From: CAIWHR01 sp040006895
GTDB lineage: Bacteria; Pseudomonadota; Gammaproteobacteria; Burkholderiales; Casimicrobiaceae
NCBI GenBank assembly: GCA_040006895.1
Contig: JBDTWB010000106.1
Location: 1-13,571, forward strand
DNA: 13,571 bases
Direction of reading: 5' to 3'
The number at the start of each line of letters is the position of its first letter. Positions within the stretch are counted from its first letter, which is position 1. Of the stretch, positions 1 through 7,584 are shown in pieces. Below the pieces are notes generated by a model that worked only from the letters and a program-made list of their open reading frames with translations, made no database searches and was not told the DNA's origin. A program made the position numbers and the translations under genes.

Positions 1-192
1 CTGGCATCCCTGATGGGCCAGATCGTCATGGTGGTCGAGGCCGACCGCACGGCGCAGGCCGCCGTCGCGCGCGCGTTGGAAACGATCGAGTCGTGTCCGG
101 TCGTGATGGTGATGCTGAACAAGACTTCCCGTTCCGAAGTCGGCGGTTACTATGGTTACGGTGCATACGGCGCGTACGGTGCGACACCCTGA
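1..192 (+). CDS. XrtA-associated tyrosine autokinase (BY-kinase), C-terminal end only
   Basis: This is the last 63 codons of a gene that begins left of the window, ending at TGA 190-192. The fragment has the end of a P-loop/MinD-like ATPase fold: a strand reading GQIVMVVEADRT, a helix (AAVARALETIE) and a strand ending VVMVMLNKTS. It closes with a glycine/tyrosine tail, GGYYGYGAYGAYG, carrying five tyrosines. Such a fold plus a C-terminal Tyr cluster is the hallmark of bacterial tyrosine kinases (CpsD, Wzc, EpsB families), which phosphorylate their own tail in trans and control polymer length with a membrane chain-length protein. That partner is presumably encoded just upstream. The position directly before the outer-membrane protein and ATPase matches the exosortase A locus version of the kinase. 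Walker motifs are outside the window, so activity cannot be judged. The next gene starts two bases after the stop. Confidence 0.85.
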   Translation: MASLMGQIVMVVEADRTAQAAVARALETIESCPVVMVMLNKTSRSEVGGYYGYGAYGAYGATP

Positions 193-194
193 CC

Positions 195-1808
195 ATGGGC
201 CGTCGCGCCTCCAGCACTGACCTCGCGCCCAGGGCTGCTCGCGGCGTCTGCCCTCGGCTGGCCAGTGCCATGGTCGCAGCACTTTCGGTCGCCGCACCGG
301 CGGTGCTCCACGCCGAGCCGTGGCGGGTGACGGCCTCGGCGTCGGCACGGCTCACCTACACCGACAACGTGGACTTCGGCCCGAGCGGCGACCGGCAGAG
401 CGACTTCGTCACGTCGCTCGTCGGCACGATCGGAGTCACCGGTGGCAGTCCCCGCCTTCGCCTGAACGGTTCGCTGGCCCTGACGGAAACGATCGACGCG
501 CGCGGGCATCACAGCGGCAGTATTGCCCCGGTCGGTGCGCTTGGCGGCACCTACGAGGCGATCGACAATTTTGCCTTTGTCGATTTTTCGGCTGCACTCC
601 AGCAAACCTACCTCTCGCCGTTCGGGCCCCAGCCGCAGGACCTCGTCAACACCACGACCAACCGCTACACCTCGCAGTCGTACACGGTCAGTCCCTACAT
701 CCGTGGCGTGCTTCCCGGCAACGTCTCGTATGTCGTCCGCGATCAGAACACCTGGACCACCGCCACGACGTCGGGAGATTCGGCCGCGACGCCCCCCAAC
801 ACCTATTCGAACGCGCTGACCGCCAGCGCGTCGTCCGCGGCCGGCCGGGTCGGATGGAAGGTCGACTATGCCAGGTCGTTCTACGACAGCGGCGGCAATG
901 TGCCGACCTCGCTCACGCAATCCATTCGTGCCGAGCTGCCGGTGCGGATCGATCCCGAGCTCGTCGTGGGACCCGTGGTGGGTTACGAACGCAACCGGTT
1001 TGGCGACCAGCAGGTGCAGAGCACGATCTACGGGATCGTCGGTCAATGGAGGCCGACCGATCGGACCAACCTGTCGGGGCGATGGGAGCACCGATTCTTC
1101 GGGTCCGGGTACTCTCTGGAAGCCAGTCATCGCCTGCCCCGGGTGGCTTTGAGCCTCAGCCTCGCGCGGGACGTATCGACCTACCCGCAGCGGGCGCAGG
1201 CGTTTGCCGCCGGTGCCAGTCTGGCGTCGTACGTGGACGAGGCATTCCGCACCCGCATTCCGGATGCGGGCGCCCGCGCCCTCGCGGTCGAGCAATTCCT
1301 GGCGCGAAGCGGTCTGCCGGCGACGCTCCTGGCGCCGATCGACATCTTCGGCACCAGCTTCCAGTTGCAGACATCGGCGCGCCTGTCCGCGGCGCTACTC
1401 GGCGGCAGAAATTCTCTGGGGTTGAGCGTTTTCCACGTGCGCAGCTCGGCGCTCTCGGCCACGGACCAGACGCCGCTTTCCGAAGTCTTGCCGCCCAGCC
1501 TCGCCTTCGCGTCGAACAGCACGCAGGTGGGCGCGAGCGTGGTGTACGGGTACCAACTCAGCGGTTTCACCAATTTCAGTGCCAGTGCCGCGGTGTCGCG
1601 GGTCACGGCCGGGGACGAACGTCCGGCGAATGCCATCGATCGCGCCATCAACGCGAACTTTGCCGTCAGCATCGACACCAAGCTGGGTGTGAATACCTCA
1701 GGCAGCGTGGGGGTAGGCTATTCCCGATTCCTTCCGCAGGGTGGATCCGATAGCAGCGGCTCCTCGGCCACCAACGTCTTCGCCAGCGTGTCTCACACTT
1801 TCAGGTGA
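195..1808 (+). CDS. XrtA/PEP-CTERM system-associated outer membrane beta-barrel protein
   Basis: Predicted 537-residue secreted protein. From ATG 195 the N-terminus is a signal peptide: arginine-rich n-region, hydrophobic core around MVAALSVAAPAVL, and a likely cleavage after LHA before EPWRV (residues about 38-41). The mature part is rich in alternating polar/hydrophobic strands (for example SARLTYTDNVDF, RLRLNGSLALTETID, NVFASVSHTF) with Ser/Thr/Asn-rich turns, as in an outer-membrane barrel. The NTTTNRYTSQSYTVSPYIRG segment resembles the family known beside exosortase A (TIGR03016 type). The chain ends HTFR, so the usual terminal aromatic residue is second to last. The role is not established; export of the polysaccharide or a link to the envelope is an inference from context. 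The frame stays open upstream to ATG 93, but that start lies inside the kinase gene and would bury the signal peptide. ATG 270 would leave a short signal peptide and is possible. No clear Shine-Dalgarno precedes 195, so coupling to the kinase stop is likely. Confidence 0.85.
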   Translation: MGRRASSTDLAPRAARGVCPRLASAMVAALSVAAPAVLHAEPWRVTASASARLTYTDNVDFGPSGDRQSDFVTSLVGTIGVTGGSPRLRLNGSLALTETIDARGHHSGSIAPVGALGGTYEAIDNFAFVDFSAALQQTYLSPFGPQPQDLVNTTTNRYTSQSYTVSPYIRGVLPGNVSYVVRDQNTWTTATTSGDSAATPPNTYSNALTASASSAAGRVGWKVDYARSFYDSGGNVPTSLTQSIRAELPVRIDPELVVGPVVGYERNRFGDQQVQSTIYGIVGQWRPTDRTNLSGRWEHRFFGSGYSLEASHRLPRVALSLSLARDVSTYPQRAQAFAAGASLASYVDEAFRTRIPDAGARALAVEQFLARSGLPATLLAPIDIFGTSFQLQTSARLSAALLGGRNSLGLSVFHVRSSALSATDQTPLSEVLPPSLAFASNSTQVGASVVYGYQLSGFTNFSASAAVSRVTAGDERPANAIDRAINANFAVSIDTKLGVNTSGSVGVGYSRFLPQGGSDSSGSSATNVFASVSHTFR

Positions 1809-1811
1809 AGC

Positions 1812-2906
1812 GTGTACGAGACCTTCTATGGCCTGACGGGCAAGCCATTCCAGCTCAATCCTGACCCGTCGTTCTACTTCGGCAGCCGCCCGCACCGGCG
1901 CGCCATGGCCTACCTCGAGTACGGCCTGCACCAGAGCGAGGGATTCATCGTGGTCACCGGCGAGGTCGGTGCCGGCAAGACCACGATGGTGCGCAGTCTG
2001 TTGGACAAGCTCGATTCCGGCAAAGTCGTGGCAGGGCACCTGGTCAGCACCCAGCTCGACGCCGAGGACACGCTGCGCATGGTGGCGGCGGCCTTCGGCA
2101 TTCCCGGCCAGAATGCGCCGAAGTCGCAGATGCTCCTCACCGTCGAGGCGTTCCTGGTCAGCCTTGCGCAGCAGGGCAAGCGCGCGCTGCTCATCGTCGA
2201 CGAGGCGCAGAATCTCACCCCGCGCGCCGTCGAAGAACTGCGGATGCTCTCCAACTTTCAGCTCGATACGCACGCCCTGCTGCAGAGCTTTCTCGTCGGC
2301 CAGCCCGAGTTCCGGCAGACGATGCAAAGCCCCCACATGCTCCAGTTGCGCCAGCGCGTGATCGCGGCATGTCACATCGGTCCGATGGATGTCGAGGAGA
2401 CGCGGGGCTATATCGAGCACCGGCTCACCAAGGTCGGCTGGAAGGGCAATCCCACGTTTGCGGCCGACGCCTACGACGCGGTATTCCGGGTCACGGGAGG
2501 CATTCCGCGCCGGATCAATTCGGTGTGCGATCGCGTGCTGCTCGCGGGTTATCTCGGCGGCACGAACGCGTTCGCCGGCAGTGACGTCGACGACGTGGCG
2601 CGGGAAATTGCCGAGGAGACGTTCGCCATCCCTGCCCAGGTCGAGGCTCCGCCGCCGAAGCCCGCGGTGCGGCTCGCGGCGATCGAGCCGGCCGGGCCCA
2701 CGCGCCCACCGTTGGCTAACCTCGAGAGCGCCCTCGATTCGGCGATGGCGGGTGAGGCGTCGCGCGTGGTGCAGAACCTGCAGTCGCAAGACCTCGAGGA
2801 GCGCGTGACCCGGCTCGAGCGGCAGGCCGGCACGACGCTCACGTTGTTGCAGCAATTGCTCGATGCCGCGCGGTCGGGCCGCGCGCAACGGAACGGCACC
2901 TCGTGA
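1812..2906 (+). CDS. XrtA-associated ExeA-like AAA ATPase
   Basis: 364-residue cytoplasmic ATPase starting with GTG three bases after the previous stop. The opening MYETFYGLTGKPFQLNPDP is typical of the ExeA/GspA-like ATPase group. Walker A is GEVGAGKTT (residues 50-58) and Walker B is LLIVDEAQN (126-134). A conserved RMLSNFQ segment follows, and then RQRVIAACHIGPM leads into the AAA lid, where GGIPRRINSVCDRVLLAGYL sits. After about residue 270 there is a proline-rich linker and then a short amphipathic, probably coiled-coil tail (about 315-350, EERVTRLERQ). The peptidoglycan-binding C-terminal domain of true ExeA proteins is absent. The combination with the upstream barrel protein and downstream XrtA fits the ATPase family specific to these loci (TIGR03015 type). 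Its substrate is unknown; energising assembly or export of the polysaccharide apparatus is an inference. Confidence 0.9.
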   Translation: MYETFYGLTGKPFQLNPDPSFYFGSRPHRRAMAYLEYGLHQSEGFIVVTGEVGAGKTTMVRSLLDKLDSGKVVAGHLVSTQLDAEDTLRMVAAAFGIPGQNAPKSQMLLTVEAFLVSLAQQGKRALLIVDEAQNLTPRAVEELRMLSNFQLDTHALLQSFLVGQPEFRQTMQSPHMLQLRQRVIAACHIGPMDVEETRGYIEHRLTKVGWKGNPTFAADAYDAVFRVTGGIPRRINSVCDRVLLAGYLGGTNAFAGSDVDDVAREIAEETFAIPAQVEAPPPKPAVRLAAIEPAGPTRPPLANLESALDSAMAGEASRVVQNLQSQDLEERVTRLERQAGTTLTLLQQLLDAARSGRAQRNGTS

Positions 2907-4072
2907 TGCGCGACGATCCGAGCCCGTCCCGGGGCGGGGCCGTGCTCTGTGTCGTGGGGGCCCGGCCGAACTTCATGAAGATGGCGCCGATCCTCCGCGC
3001 GTTTGCGGCCCACGTACCGCACATTCCGGCACTGCTGGTGCATACCGGCCAGCACTACGACGCGGTGATGAGCGATCGTCTGTTCGCCGATCTGCAGCTG
3101 CCGGAGCCGGACATCAACCTCGCGGTGGGCTCGGGCTCGCACGCCGTGCAGACGGCGGAGGTGATGCAGCGGTTCGAGCCCCTGATCGACGCACACGCCC
3201 CGACCTCCGTCCTGGTGGTGGGCGACGTCAACTCCACCCTCGCGTGCAGCCTGGTGGCCGTCAAGCGCGGGGTGCCCGTAGTGCACGTGGAAGCCGGTCT
3301 GAGAAGCTTCGACCGCACCATGCCCGAGGAGATCAATCGCGTCCTCACGGATCAGATCTCGGACGTGCTCTACACCTCCGAGCGTGGCGCCGAAATGAAT
3401 CTCCTGCGCGAAGGCATTGCCGCGGAGCGGATCCGGTTCGTGGGCAACGTCATGATCGATTCGCTGCTGGCCAATCGCCGGTTCGCGGTCGCACCCGCCG
3501 AGGCGCTGGGTCGGGCCGGCTTCGACGGCGCGCTCGCCAATGGGCCGTTCGGCGTGGTGACGATGCACCGGCCAGCCAATGTCGATGACCCCCGCGTGCT
3601 GCGAACACTGCTGGAGGTGCTCGGCGATATCGGCACGCGGTTACCCATTCTCTTCCCGGTGCATCCGCGCACCCGGTCCGCCATCGAAAACCTGGGCGGC
3701 CTGCCGGCGCGCGCGCAACACGTGGTGACGATGCTTCCCCCGCTCGGGTATCTCGAGATGCTGGGATTGCTGGCCGAGGCGAAGCTCGTCTTGACCGATT
3801 CCGGCGGGATCCAGGAGGAAGCCACCGCCCTCGGGGTGCCCTGTCTCACGTTGCGCGACAATACCGAGCGTCCGATCACCGTCTCGGAGGGAACGAACAC
3901 GTTGGTGGGTCGCGATCCCGGCGCGATCGCGCGCGGGGTCGACGAAATCCTGGCGAACGGTGGCAAGGGCGGCCGCATCCCGGAAGGGTGGGACGGTAAG
4001 GCCGCCGAGCGGATCGCCGTCGACCTCGCAACCTTCCTCGCAAGCCCCCAGCCGACGGGAGCGCACAAGTGA
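2906..4072 (+). CDS. wecB: UDP-N-acetylglucosamine 2-epimerase (non-hydrolysing)
   Basis: 388-residue cytosolic enzyme that interconverts UDP-GlcNAc and UDP-ManNAc. Visible family motifs, in order: CVVGARPNFMKMAP near the N-terminus, HTGQHYD (about 46-52), GDVNS (about 106-110), HVEAGLRSFDRTMPEEINR (about 127-145), MHRPANVDDP with His at 221, and LTDSGGIQEEA near residue 300. The Asp, two Glu and His matching the catalytic residues known in E. coli WecB are all present, so the enzyme should be active. It carries HRPANVD where the classical WecB has HRREN, a common variant subfamily. Length is normal. ATG 2906 overlaps the ATPase stop by one base (TGATG), a sign of coupled translation; GTG 2903 just before it is a less likely alternative. 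In this locus it probably supplies UDP-ManNAc, or a ManNAc-derived sugar, for the repeat unit. Confidence 0.92.
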   Translation: MRDDPSPSRGGAVLCVVGARPNFMKMAPILRAFAAHVPHIPALLVHTGQHYDAVMSDRLFADLQLPEPDINLAVGSGSHAVQTAEVMQRFEPLIDAHAPTSVLVVGDVNSTLACSLVAVKRGVPVVHVEAGLRSFDRTMPEEINRVLTDQISDVLYTSERGAEMNLLREGIAAERIRFVGNVMIDSLLANRRFAVAPAEALGRAGFDGALANGPFGVVTMHRPANVDDPRVLRTLLEVLGDIGTRLPILFPVHPRTRSAIENLGGLPARAQHVVTMLPPLGYLEMLGLLAEAKLVLTDSGGIQEEATALGVPCLTLRDNTERPITVSEGTNTLVGRDPGAIARGVDEILANGGKGGRIPEGWDGKAAERIAVDLATFLASPQPTGAHK

Positions 4073-4098
4073 GCGCAGCCCACGCCGAGGGCAAGCCT

Positions 4099-4105
4099 GA
4101 GGAGG
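4099..4105 (+). promoter_or_regulatory. Strong ribosome binding site of the deacetylase gene
   Basis: GAGGAGG lies seven bases before ATG 4113, a near-ideal Shine-Dalgarno. It fixes the deacetylase start and lies in the 40-base gap after the epimerase gene. The rest of that gap shows no promoter or hairpin I would support. Confidence 0.75.
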
Positions 4106-4112
4106 TTACCCG

Positions 4113-5066
4113 ATGAACGGGCTGGCCCCGTCCGGACCTGTGGCCGGGAGGCGCGTGGTGAACGCGCTGACGATCGATGTCGAGGATTACTTCCAGGTGT
4201 CTGCGTTTGCCCCGTTCATCGCGCGCGACGAGTGGGACGCCCGGGAGTGCCGGGTCGAGCGCAACATCGATCTCATTCTGCAGTTGACGGCCGCGCACGA
4301 CATCCGTGCGACGTTCTTCATCCTGGGCTGGATCGCCGAGCGCTATCCGGCGATGGTGCGACGCATCGTCGATGCGGGCCACGAAGTGGCGAGCCATGGG
4401 TACGGTCACTATCGCGCCACCGACCAGGGCGAGCAGCGCTTCCTGGAGGACATCGTCCGGGCGAAAGGCATCCTCGAGGATCTGGCCGGCGTCAAGGTGC
4501 ATGGCTACAGGGCGCCGAGCTTCTCGATCGGCGAGCGCACGCCATGGGCCTTCGAGTGTCTCGCGAAGGCGGGCTATGGGTACAGCAGCAGCATCTATCC
4601 CATTCGCCACGATCACTATGGCACGCCCGACGCGCCGCGCTTCGCGCACCGGACGGATTCCGGCGTGCTGGAAATCCCGGTCGCGACCGTGCGTCGCTGG
4701 GGACGCAACTGGCCCGCCGGAGGCGGCGGTTATTTCCGGCTGTTGCCTTACCGCGTGTCGCGTGCCTTGTTGCGCAGGGTGAACCAGCGCGACGGCCTCC
4801 CGGCCGTGTTCTATATGCATCCCTGGGAACTGGACCCCGCCCAGCCCCGGATCCCGGGACTCAATGCCCGAACCCGGTTCCGGCACTACGTCAACCTCCG
4901 GCGCACCGAGCGGCGGTTGGCGCGCTTGCTCGCCGACTTCTCGTGGGGGCGCATGGACGCCGTGTTCCTCCAGGGCGGCGCCGGCGACGGCAGCATGGGC
5001 ATTGCCAAGGCAGAGTTCATGACCGTGCCATCGTCATCGGCACGGCAGCCTTGCTCGATCACGTAG
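4113..5066 (+). CDS. XrtA system polysaccharide deacetylase (NodB/CE4 family)
   Basis: 317-residue enzyme expected to remove N-acetyl groups from sugar residues of the polymer or its precursor. The CE4 motifs are seen: TIDVEDYF (20-27) with the catalytic/metal Asp, SHGYGH giving the metal-binding His pair (H95, H99), YRAPSFS (R133-P135), and YMHPWELDP with His at 236. A helix reading FFILGWIAERYPAMVRRIV precedes motif 2, as is usual. No signal peptide is visible, so it is probably cytosolic or associated with the inner face of the membrane. The TIDVEDYFQVSAF opening marks the exosortase A-linked group (TIGR03006 type). After GRMDAVF (about residue 289), where related proteins are expected to end, there is a tail of roughly 28 residues rich in Gly, Ser and Ala that looks unconserved. 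The start is well set by the ribosome binding site at 4099-4105. Confidence 0.92.
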   Translation: MNGLAPSGPVAGRRVVNALTIDVEDYFQVSAFAPFIARDEWDARECRVERNIDLILQLTAAHDIRATFFILGWIAERYPAMVRRIVDAGHEVASHGYGHYRATDQGEQRFLEDIVRAKGILEDLAGVKVHGYRAPSFSIGERTPWAFECLAKAGYGYSSSIYPIRHDHYGTPDAPRFAHRTDSGVLEIPVATVRRWGRNWPAGGGGYFRLLPYRVSRALLRRVNQRDGLPAVFYMHPWELDPAQPRIPGLNARTRFRHYVNLRRTERRLARLLADFSWGRMDAVFLQGGAGDGSMGIAKAEFMTVPSSSARQPCSIT

Positions 5067-5170
5067 TCCGCATGTCGGGCCGGCAGTCATCGTTCGCGAG
5101 TCCGGCGAGGCGAGACCGTCGCCCCGGCCCATCCCGTAGCACATGCTTGAAATGACACCGACAACAGCCC
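5067..5170 (+). other. Intergenic gap between deacetylase and FemAB-like gene
   Basis: This 104-base gap is the longest non-coding stretch in an otherwise packed operon. It contains a 7-base inverted pair, GGGCCGG (5077-5083) and CCGGCCC (5124-5130), separated by 40 bases, which is weak in such GC-rich DNA. The last 35 bases are richer in A/T. The FemAB-like start at 5171 lacks a recognisable Shine-Dalgarno. A secondary promoter is conceivable but no convincing sigma-70 or sigma-54 site was found. Confidence 0.4.
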
Positions 5171-6253
5171 ATGAACATTGATTCGATCGAGATCGGAGCT
5201 GCCCAGGCGGCGCAGGCGCTGCGGGTAACCGTCCTCGACCCGCAGGACGCGGCCGGCGGCGCACGCTGGGATGCGTTCGTCATGCGATGCCCGGAGGCCA
5301 CGTTCTTCCATCGCGCCGGCTGGCAACACGTGATCGGCAGCGTCTTCGGCCACCGGACGTATTTTCTCTGTGCGGAACGCGCCGGTGCGCTCCAAGCGGT
5401 GCTGCCGCTGGCCGAGGTACGCAGCAGGCTTTTCGGCCACTCGCTCGTCTCGCTGCCGTTTGCGGTCTATGGCGGGATTGCCAGCGTGTCGGAGGATGCG
5501 ACCCGCGCCCTGGACGAGGCGGCCCATGCCCTGGCCAAGCGCCTGGGCGTCGACCACCTCGAGCTCCGCAACGTCGCCGCGCGCCACCCGGACTGGCCTC
5601 GGCAGGATCTGTACTGCACGTTCCGGAAGGAAATCCTTCCCGACGTCGACGCGAACATGCTCGCCATTCCGCGCAAGCAGCGCGCCATGGTGCGCAAGGG
5701 CATCAAGAACGAGCTGCGAAGCGTGATCGACGAGCGTTGCGACCGGCTGTTCGCGCTCTACGCCGACAATGTGCGGCGGCACGGCACCCCGGCACTCCCG
5801 AAGCGCTACTTTGGGGCGTTGCAGCACGCTTTCGGTCGCGACTGCGAGATCCTCACCGTCGTCGACCGCGATGGCCGGCCGTTGTCGAGCGTGCTGACCT
5901 TCTATTTCCGCAACGAAGTGCTGCCCTACTACGCCGGGGACGACGTCGCGGCGCGCGATCTCGCCGCCAACGATTTCAAGTACTGGGAGCTGATGCGTCG
6001 GGCTTGCGAGCGCGGGCTCACGCTCTTCGATTATGGCCGCAGCAAGCGCGGCACGGGACCGTTCGCCTTCAAGAAGAACTGGGGCTTCGAGCCGCAACCC
6101 CTGCACTACGAGTATCGGCTGTACAAGCGAGCCGAGATCCCCCAGCACAATCCGGCGAATCCGCGCTATCGGGCCTTCATCGCGCTGTGGCGCCACCTGC
6201 CGCTGCCGGTCGCCAATCGCCTCGGGCCGTTCATCGTGAAGAGCCTCGGCTAA
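5171..6253 (+). CDS. FemAB family XrtA/PEP-CTERM system-associated protein
   Basis: 360-residue protein of the FemAB/GNAT-like fold. Landmarks are WDAFVMRCPEATFFHRAGW (about 36-54), FGHSLVSLPFAVYGG (about 91-105), PRKQRAMVRKGIKNEL in the middle, and a second acyltransferase-like half with SSVLTFYFRNEVLPYYAG followed by DYGRSKRGTGPFAFKKNWGF. These match the exosortase-linked FemAB-like group (TIGR03019 type). FemABX enzymes use aminoacyl-tRNA to add amino acids to peptidoglycan precursors. Here the acceptor is unknown; it could be a sugar of the exopolysaccharide or lipid-linked intermediate, which is an inference. No signal peptide or membrane segment is seen, so it is cytosolic. ATG 5171 is used because upstream ATGs at 5143 and 5152 are out of frame. 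The first 16 or so residues look unconserved, so a slightly later start cannot be excluded. The next gene begins four bases after its stop. Confidence 0.9.
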   Translation: MNIDSIEIGAAQAAQALRVTVLDPQDAAGGARWDAFVMRCPEATFFHRAGWQHVIGSVFGHRTYFLCAERAGALQAVLPLAEVRSRLFGHSLVSLPFAVYGGIASVSEDATRALDEAAHALAKRLGVDHLELRNVAARHPDWPRQDLYCTFRKEILPDVDANMLAIPRKQRAMVRKGIKNELRSVIDERCDRLFALYADNVRRHGTPALPKRYFGALQHAFGRDCEILTVVDRDGRPLSSVLTFYFRNEVLPYYAGDDVAARDLAANDFKYWELMRRACERGLTLFDYGRSKRGTGPFAFKKNWGFEPQPLHYEYRLYKRAEIPQHNPANPRYRAFIALWRHLPLPVANRLGPFIVKSLG

Positions 6254-6257
6254 GGCA

Positions 6258-7520
6258 ATGGAATCGCTGCTCTTCCTCGCCCACCGCTTGCCCTATCCGC
6301 CGAACAAGGGCGACAAGATCCGCTCGTACCACATCCTTCGGCACCTCTGCAGCCGGTACCGGGTGCACGTGGGGACGTTCGTCGACGATCCGGACGACAT
6401 GCAGCATTGCCCAGCGCTGCGGTCGCTTGGTCACGAGTTGCATGTCGAGACGATCCACCCACGCCTGCAGCGCATGAAGAGTGCCGTCGGGTTCGTGCAA
6501 GGACAGGCGCTGACACTGCCGTACTACCGCAACGCCGGCCTGCGACACTGGGTCGAGCAGACGGTTGCCCGGGAGCGGATCACGCGTGCGTACGTCTTCT
6601 CGTCGCCCATGGCGCAGTATCTCGCCGGCTTCCCGGGCATGCGCGCGGTGATGGACTTCGTCGACATGGATTCCATCAAGTGGACGCAATATGCGGAGCA
6701 GCGCGGTGGCGTGGTGGGGCAGGTGTACCGGCGGGAGGGACGCCGGTTGCTCGCCTTCGAAAAGACCGTCACCGCCTCCGCCGATGCCGTGCTGTTCGTC
6801 ACCGAGGACGAGGCTCGCCTCTTCAGGCAGCACTGCCCGGCCTTCGCAGCGCGGATCCACGCTGTCCGCAACGGGGTGGATGGCGATTATTTCGCGCCAG
6901 ACCCGGCACGCTCGTCGCCGTACCCCGACGGCGAGAGTCCGGTGCTGTTCACCGGGGCCATGGATTATTGGCCGAACGTCGATGCGGTCCGGTGGTTCGC
7001 CAGCGAGGTTCTGCCGGCGTTGCGCGAGCGTGATCCCGCGGTGCGCTTCTACATCGCCGGGATGAACCCGGATCCACGCGTCCTCGACCTCGGACGTGAG
7101 CCGGGGATCGTGGTCACCGGCAGGGTTGGCGATATCCGTCCGTACGTGCAGCACGCACGGGTAGTGGTGGCGCCGCTGCGCATCGCCCGCGGCGTGCAGA
7201 ACAAGGTGCTGGAGGCCATGGCGATGGGACGGGCGGTCGTGGCCACGCCAGCCGCGGCGACCGGCCTCGATTTCGTACCCGGCACGGATCTGGCGGTTGC
7301 CGACGAGCCGGCCGCGTTCGGAGCCGCCGTGCAGGCGCTGCTCGACCCTGGGCTGGCCGCGGCGATGGGCGAGAGGGCCCGAGCACGGATCTTGCAGCAG
7401 TACACTTGGCCCGTGGCGATGGCGCGGCTCGATGCCATCATGACCCGCGGGCCGGGACGGTCCGGGATCCGCCCGGCGGTGGCGAAGACCCAACCCGCCG
7501 CGGCCTTTCGGAGCCCTTGA
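6258..7520 (+). CDS. XrtA-associated sugar transferase, GT4 type (stp1-like)
   Basis: 420-residue glycosyltransferase of the GT-B fold. The N-terminal half opens FLAHRLPYPPNKGDKIRSYH, the hallmark of the first sugar transferase family of these loci (TIGR03087 type). It also has DFVDMDSIKWTQYAEQ (about 133-148) and VTEDEARLF. The C-terminal nucleotide-sugar binding half carries VRNGVDGDYF, VLFTGAMDYWPNVDAVRWF, and the donor-site segment RGVQNKVLEAMAMGRAVVAT near residue 314 on. It presumably transfers one sugar of the repeat unit on the cytosolic side of the membrane; donor and acceptor cannot be read from sequence. The gene starts four bases after the FemAB-like stop, with only AAGG too close to the ATG to act as a good Shine-Dalgarno, so coupling is likely. 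The last 25 or so residues (from RGPGRSG) look like a variable tail. Confidence 0.9.
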   Translation: MESLLFLAHRLPYPPNKGDKIRSYHILRHLCSRYRVHVGTFVDDPDDMQHCPALRSLGHELHVETIHPRLQRMKSAVGFVQGQALTLPYYRNAGLRHWVEQTVARERITRAYVFSSPMAQYLAGFPGMRAVMDFVDMDSIKWTQYAEQRGGVVGQVYRREGRRLLAFEKTVTASADAVLFVTEDEARLFRQHCPAFAARIHAVRNGVDGDYFAPDPARSSPYPDGESPVLFTGAMDYWPNVDAVRWFASEVLPALRERDPAVRFYIAGMNPDPRVLDLGREPGIVVTGRVGDIRPYVQHARVVVAPLRIARGVQNKVLEAMAMGRAVVATPAAATGLDFVPGTDLAVADEPAAFGAAVQALLDPGLAAAMGERARARILQQYTWPVAMARLDAIMTRGPGRSGIRPAVAKTQPAAAFRSP

Positions 7521-7571
7521 GTTGGAAATGAACGAAACGATGGAATCGTTGCGCGAATCCGGGTTGTCCGC

Positions 7572-7577
7572 AGGAGG
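7572..7577 (+). promoter_or_regulatory. Ribosome binding site supporting a GTG start for xrtA
   Basis: AGGAGG (within AGGAGGG) ends seven bases before an in-frame GTG at 7585. This is one of the three best Shine-Dalgarno sequences in the window. The earlier in-frame starts, TTG 7522, ATG 7528 and ATG 7540, have none that is clear. It argues that the exosortase begins at 7585. Confidence 0.6.
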
Positions 7578-7584
7578 GCCAACT

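Noticed and set aside
93..194. N-terminal extension of the outer-membrane protein back to ATG 93
   Set aside because: It lies within the kinase gene and would put 34 basic residues before the signal peptide; ATG 195 right after the kinase stop is more natural.
1698..2888. Open frame of 396 codons on the minus strand opposite the ATPase gene
   Set aside because: Antisense shadow: low-complexity composition and no motif, while the + strand carries intact Walker motifs.
5077..5130. Inverted pair GGGCCGG / CCGGCCC in the 104-base gap, as a terminator
   Set aside because: The 40-base loop is too large and there is no T-tract; such 7-base pairs arise by chance in GC-rich DNA.
5137..5150. Sigma-54-like sequence TAGCAC-N4-TTGA ahead of the FemAB-like gene
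   Set aside because: The spacing is one base short, the -24 GG and -12 GC are both broken, and it would leave almost no leader before the start codon.
4232..5155. Second + strand frame overlapping the deacetylase and running into the gap
   Set aside because: Its protein is Arg/Pro/Gly-rich with no family features; the deacetylase frame has all catalytic motifs. The 27-codon stretch from ATG 5072 in this frame has no ribosome binding site.
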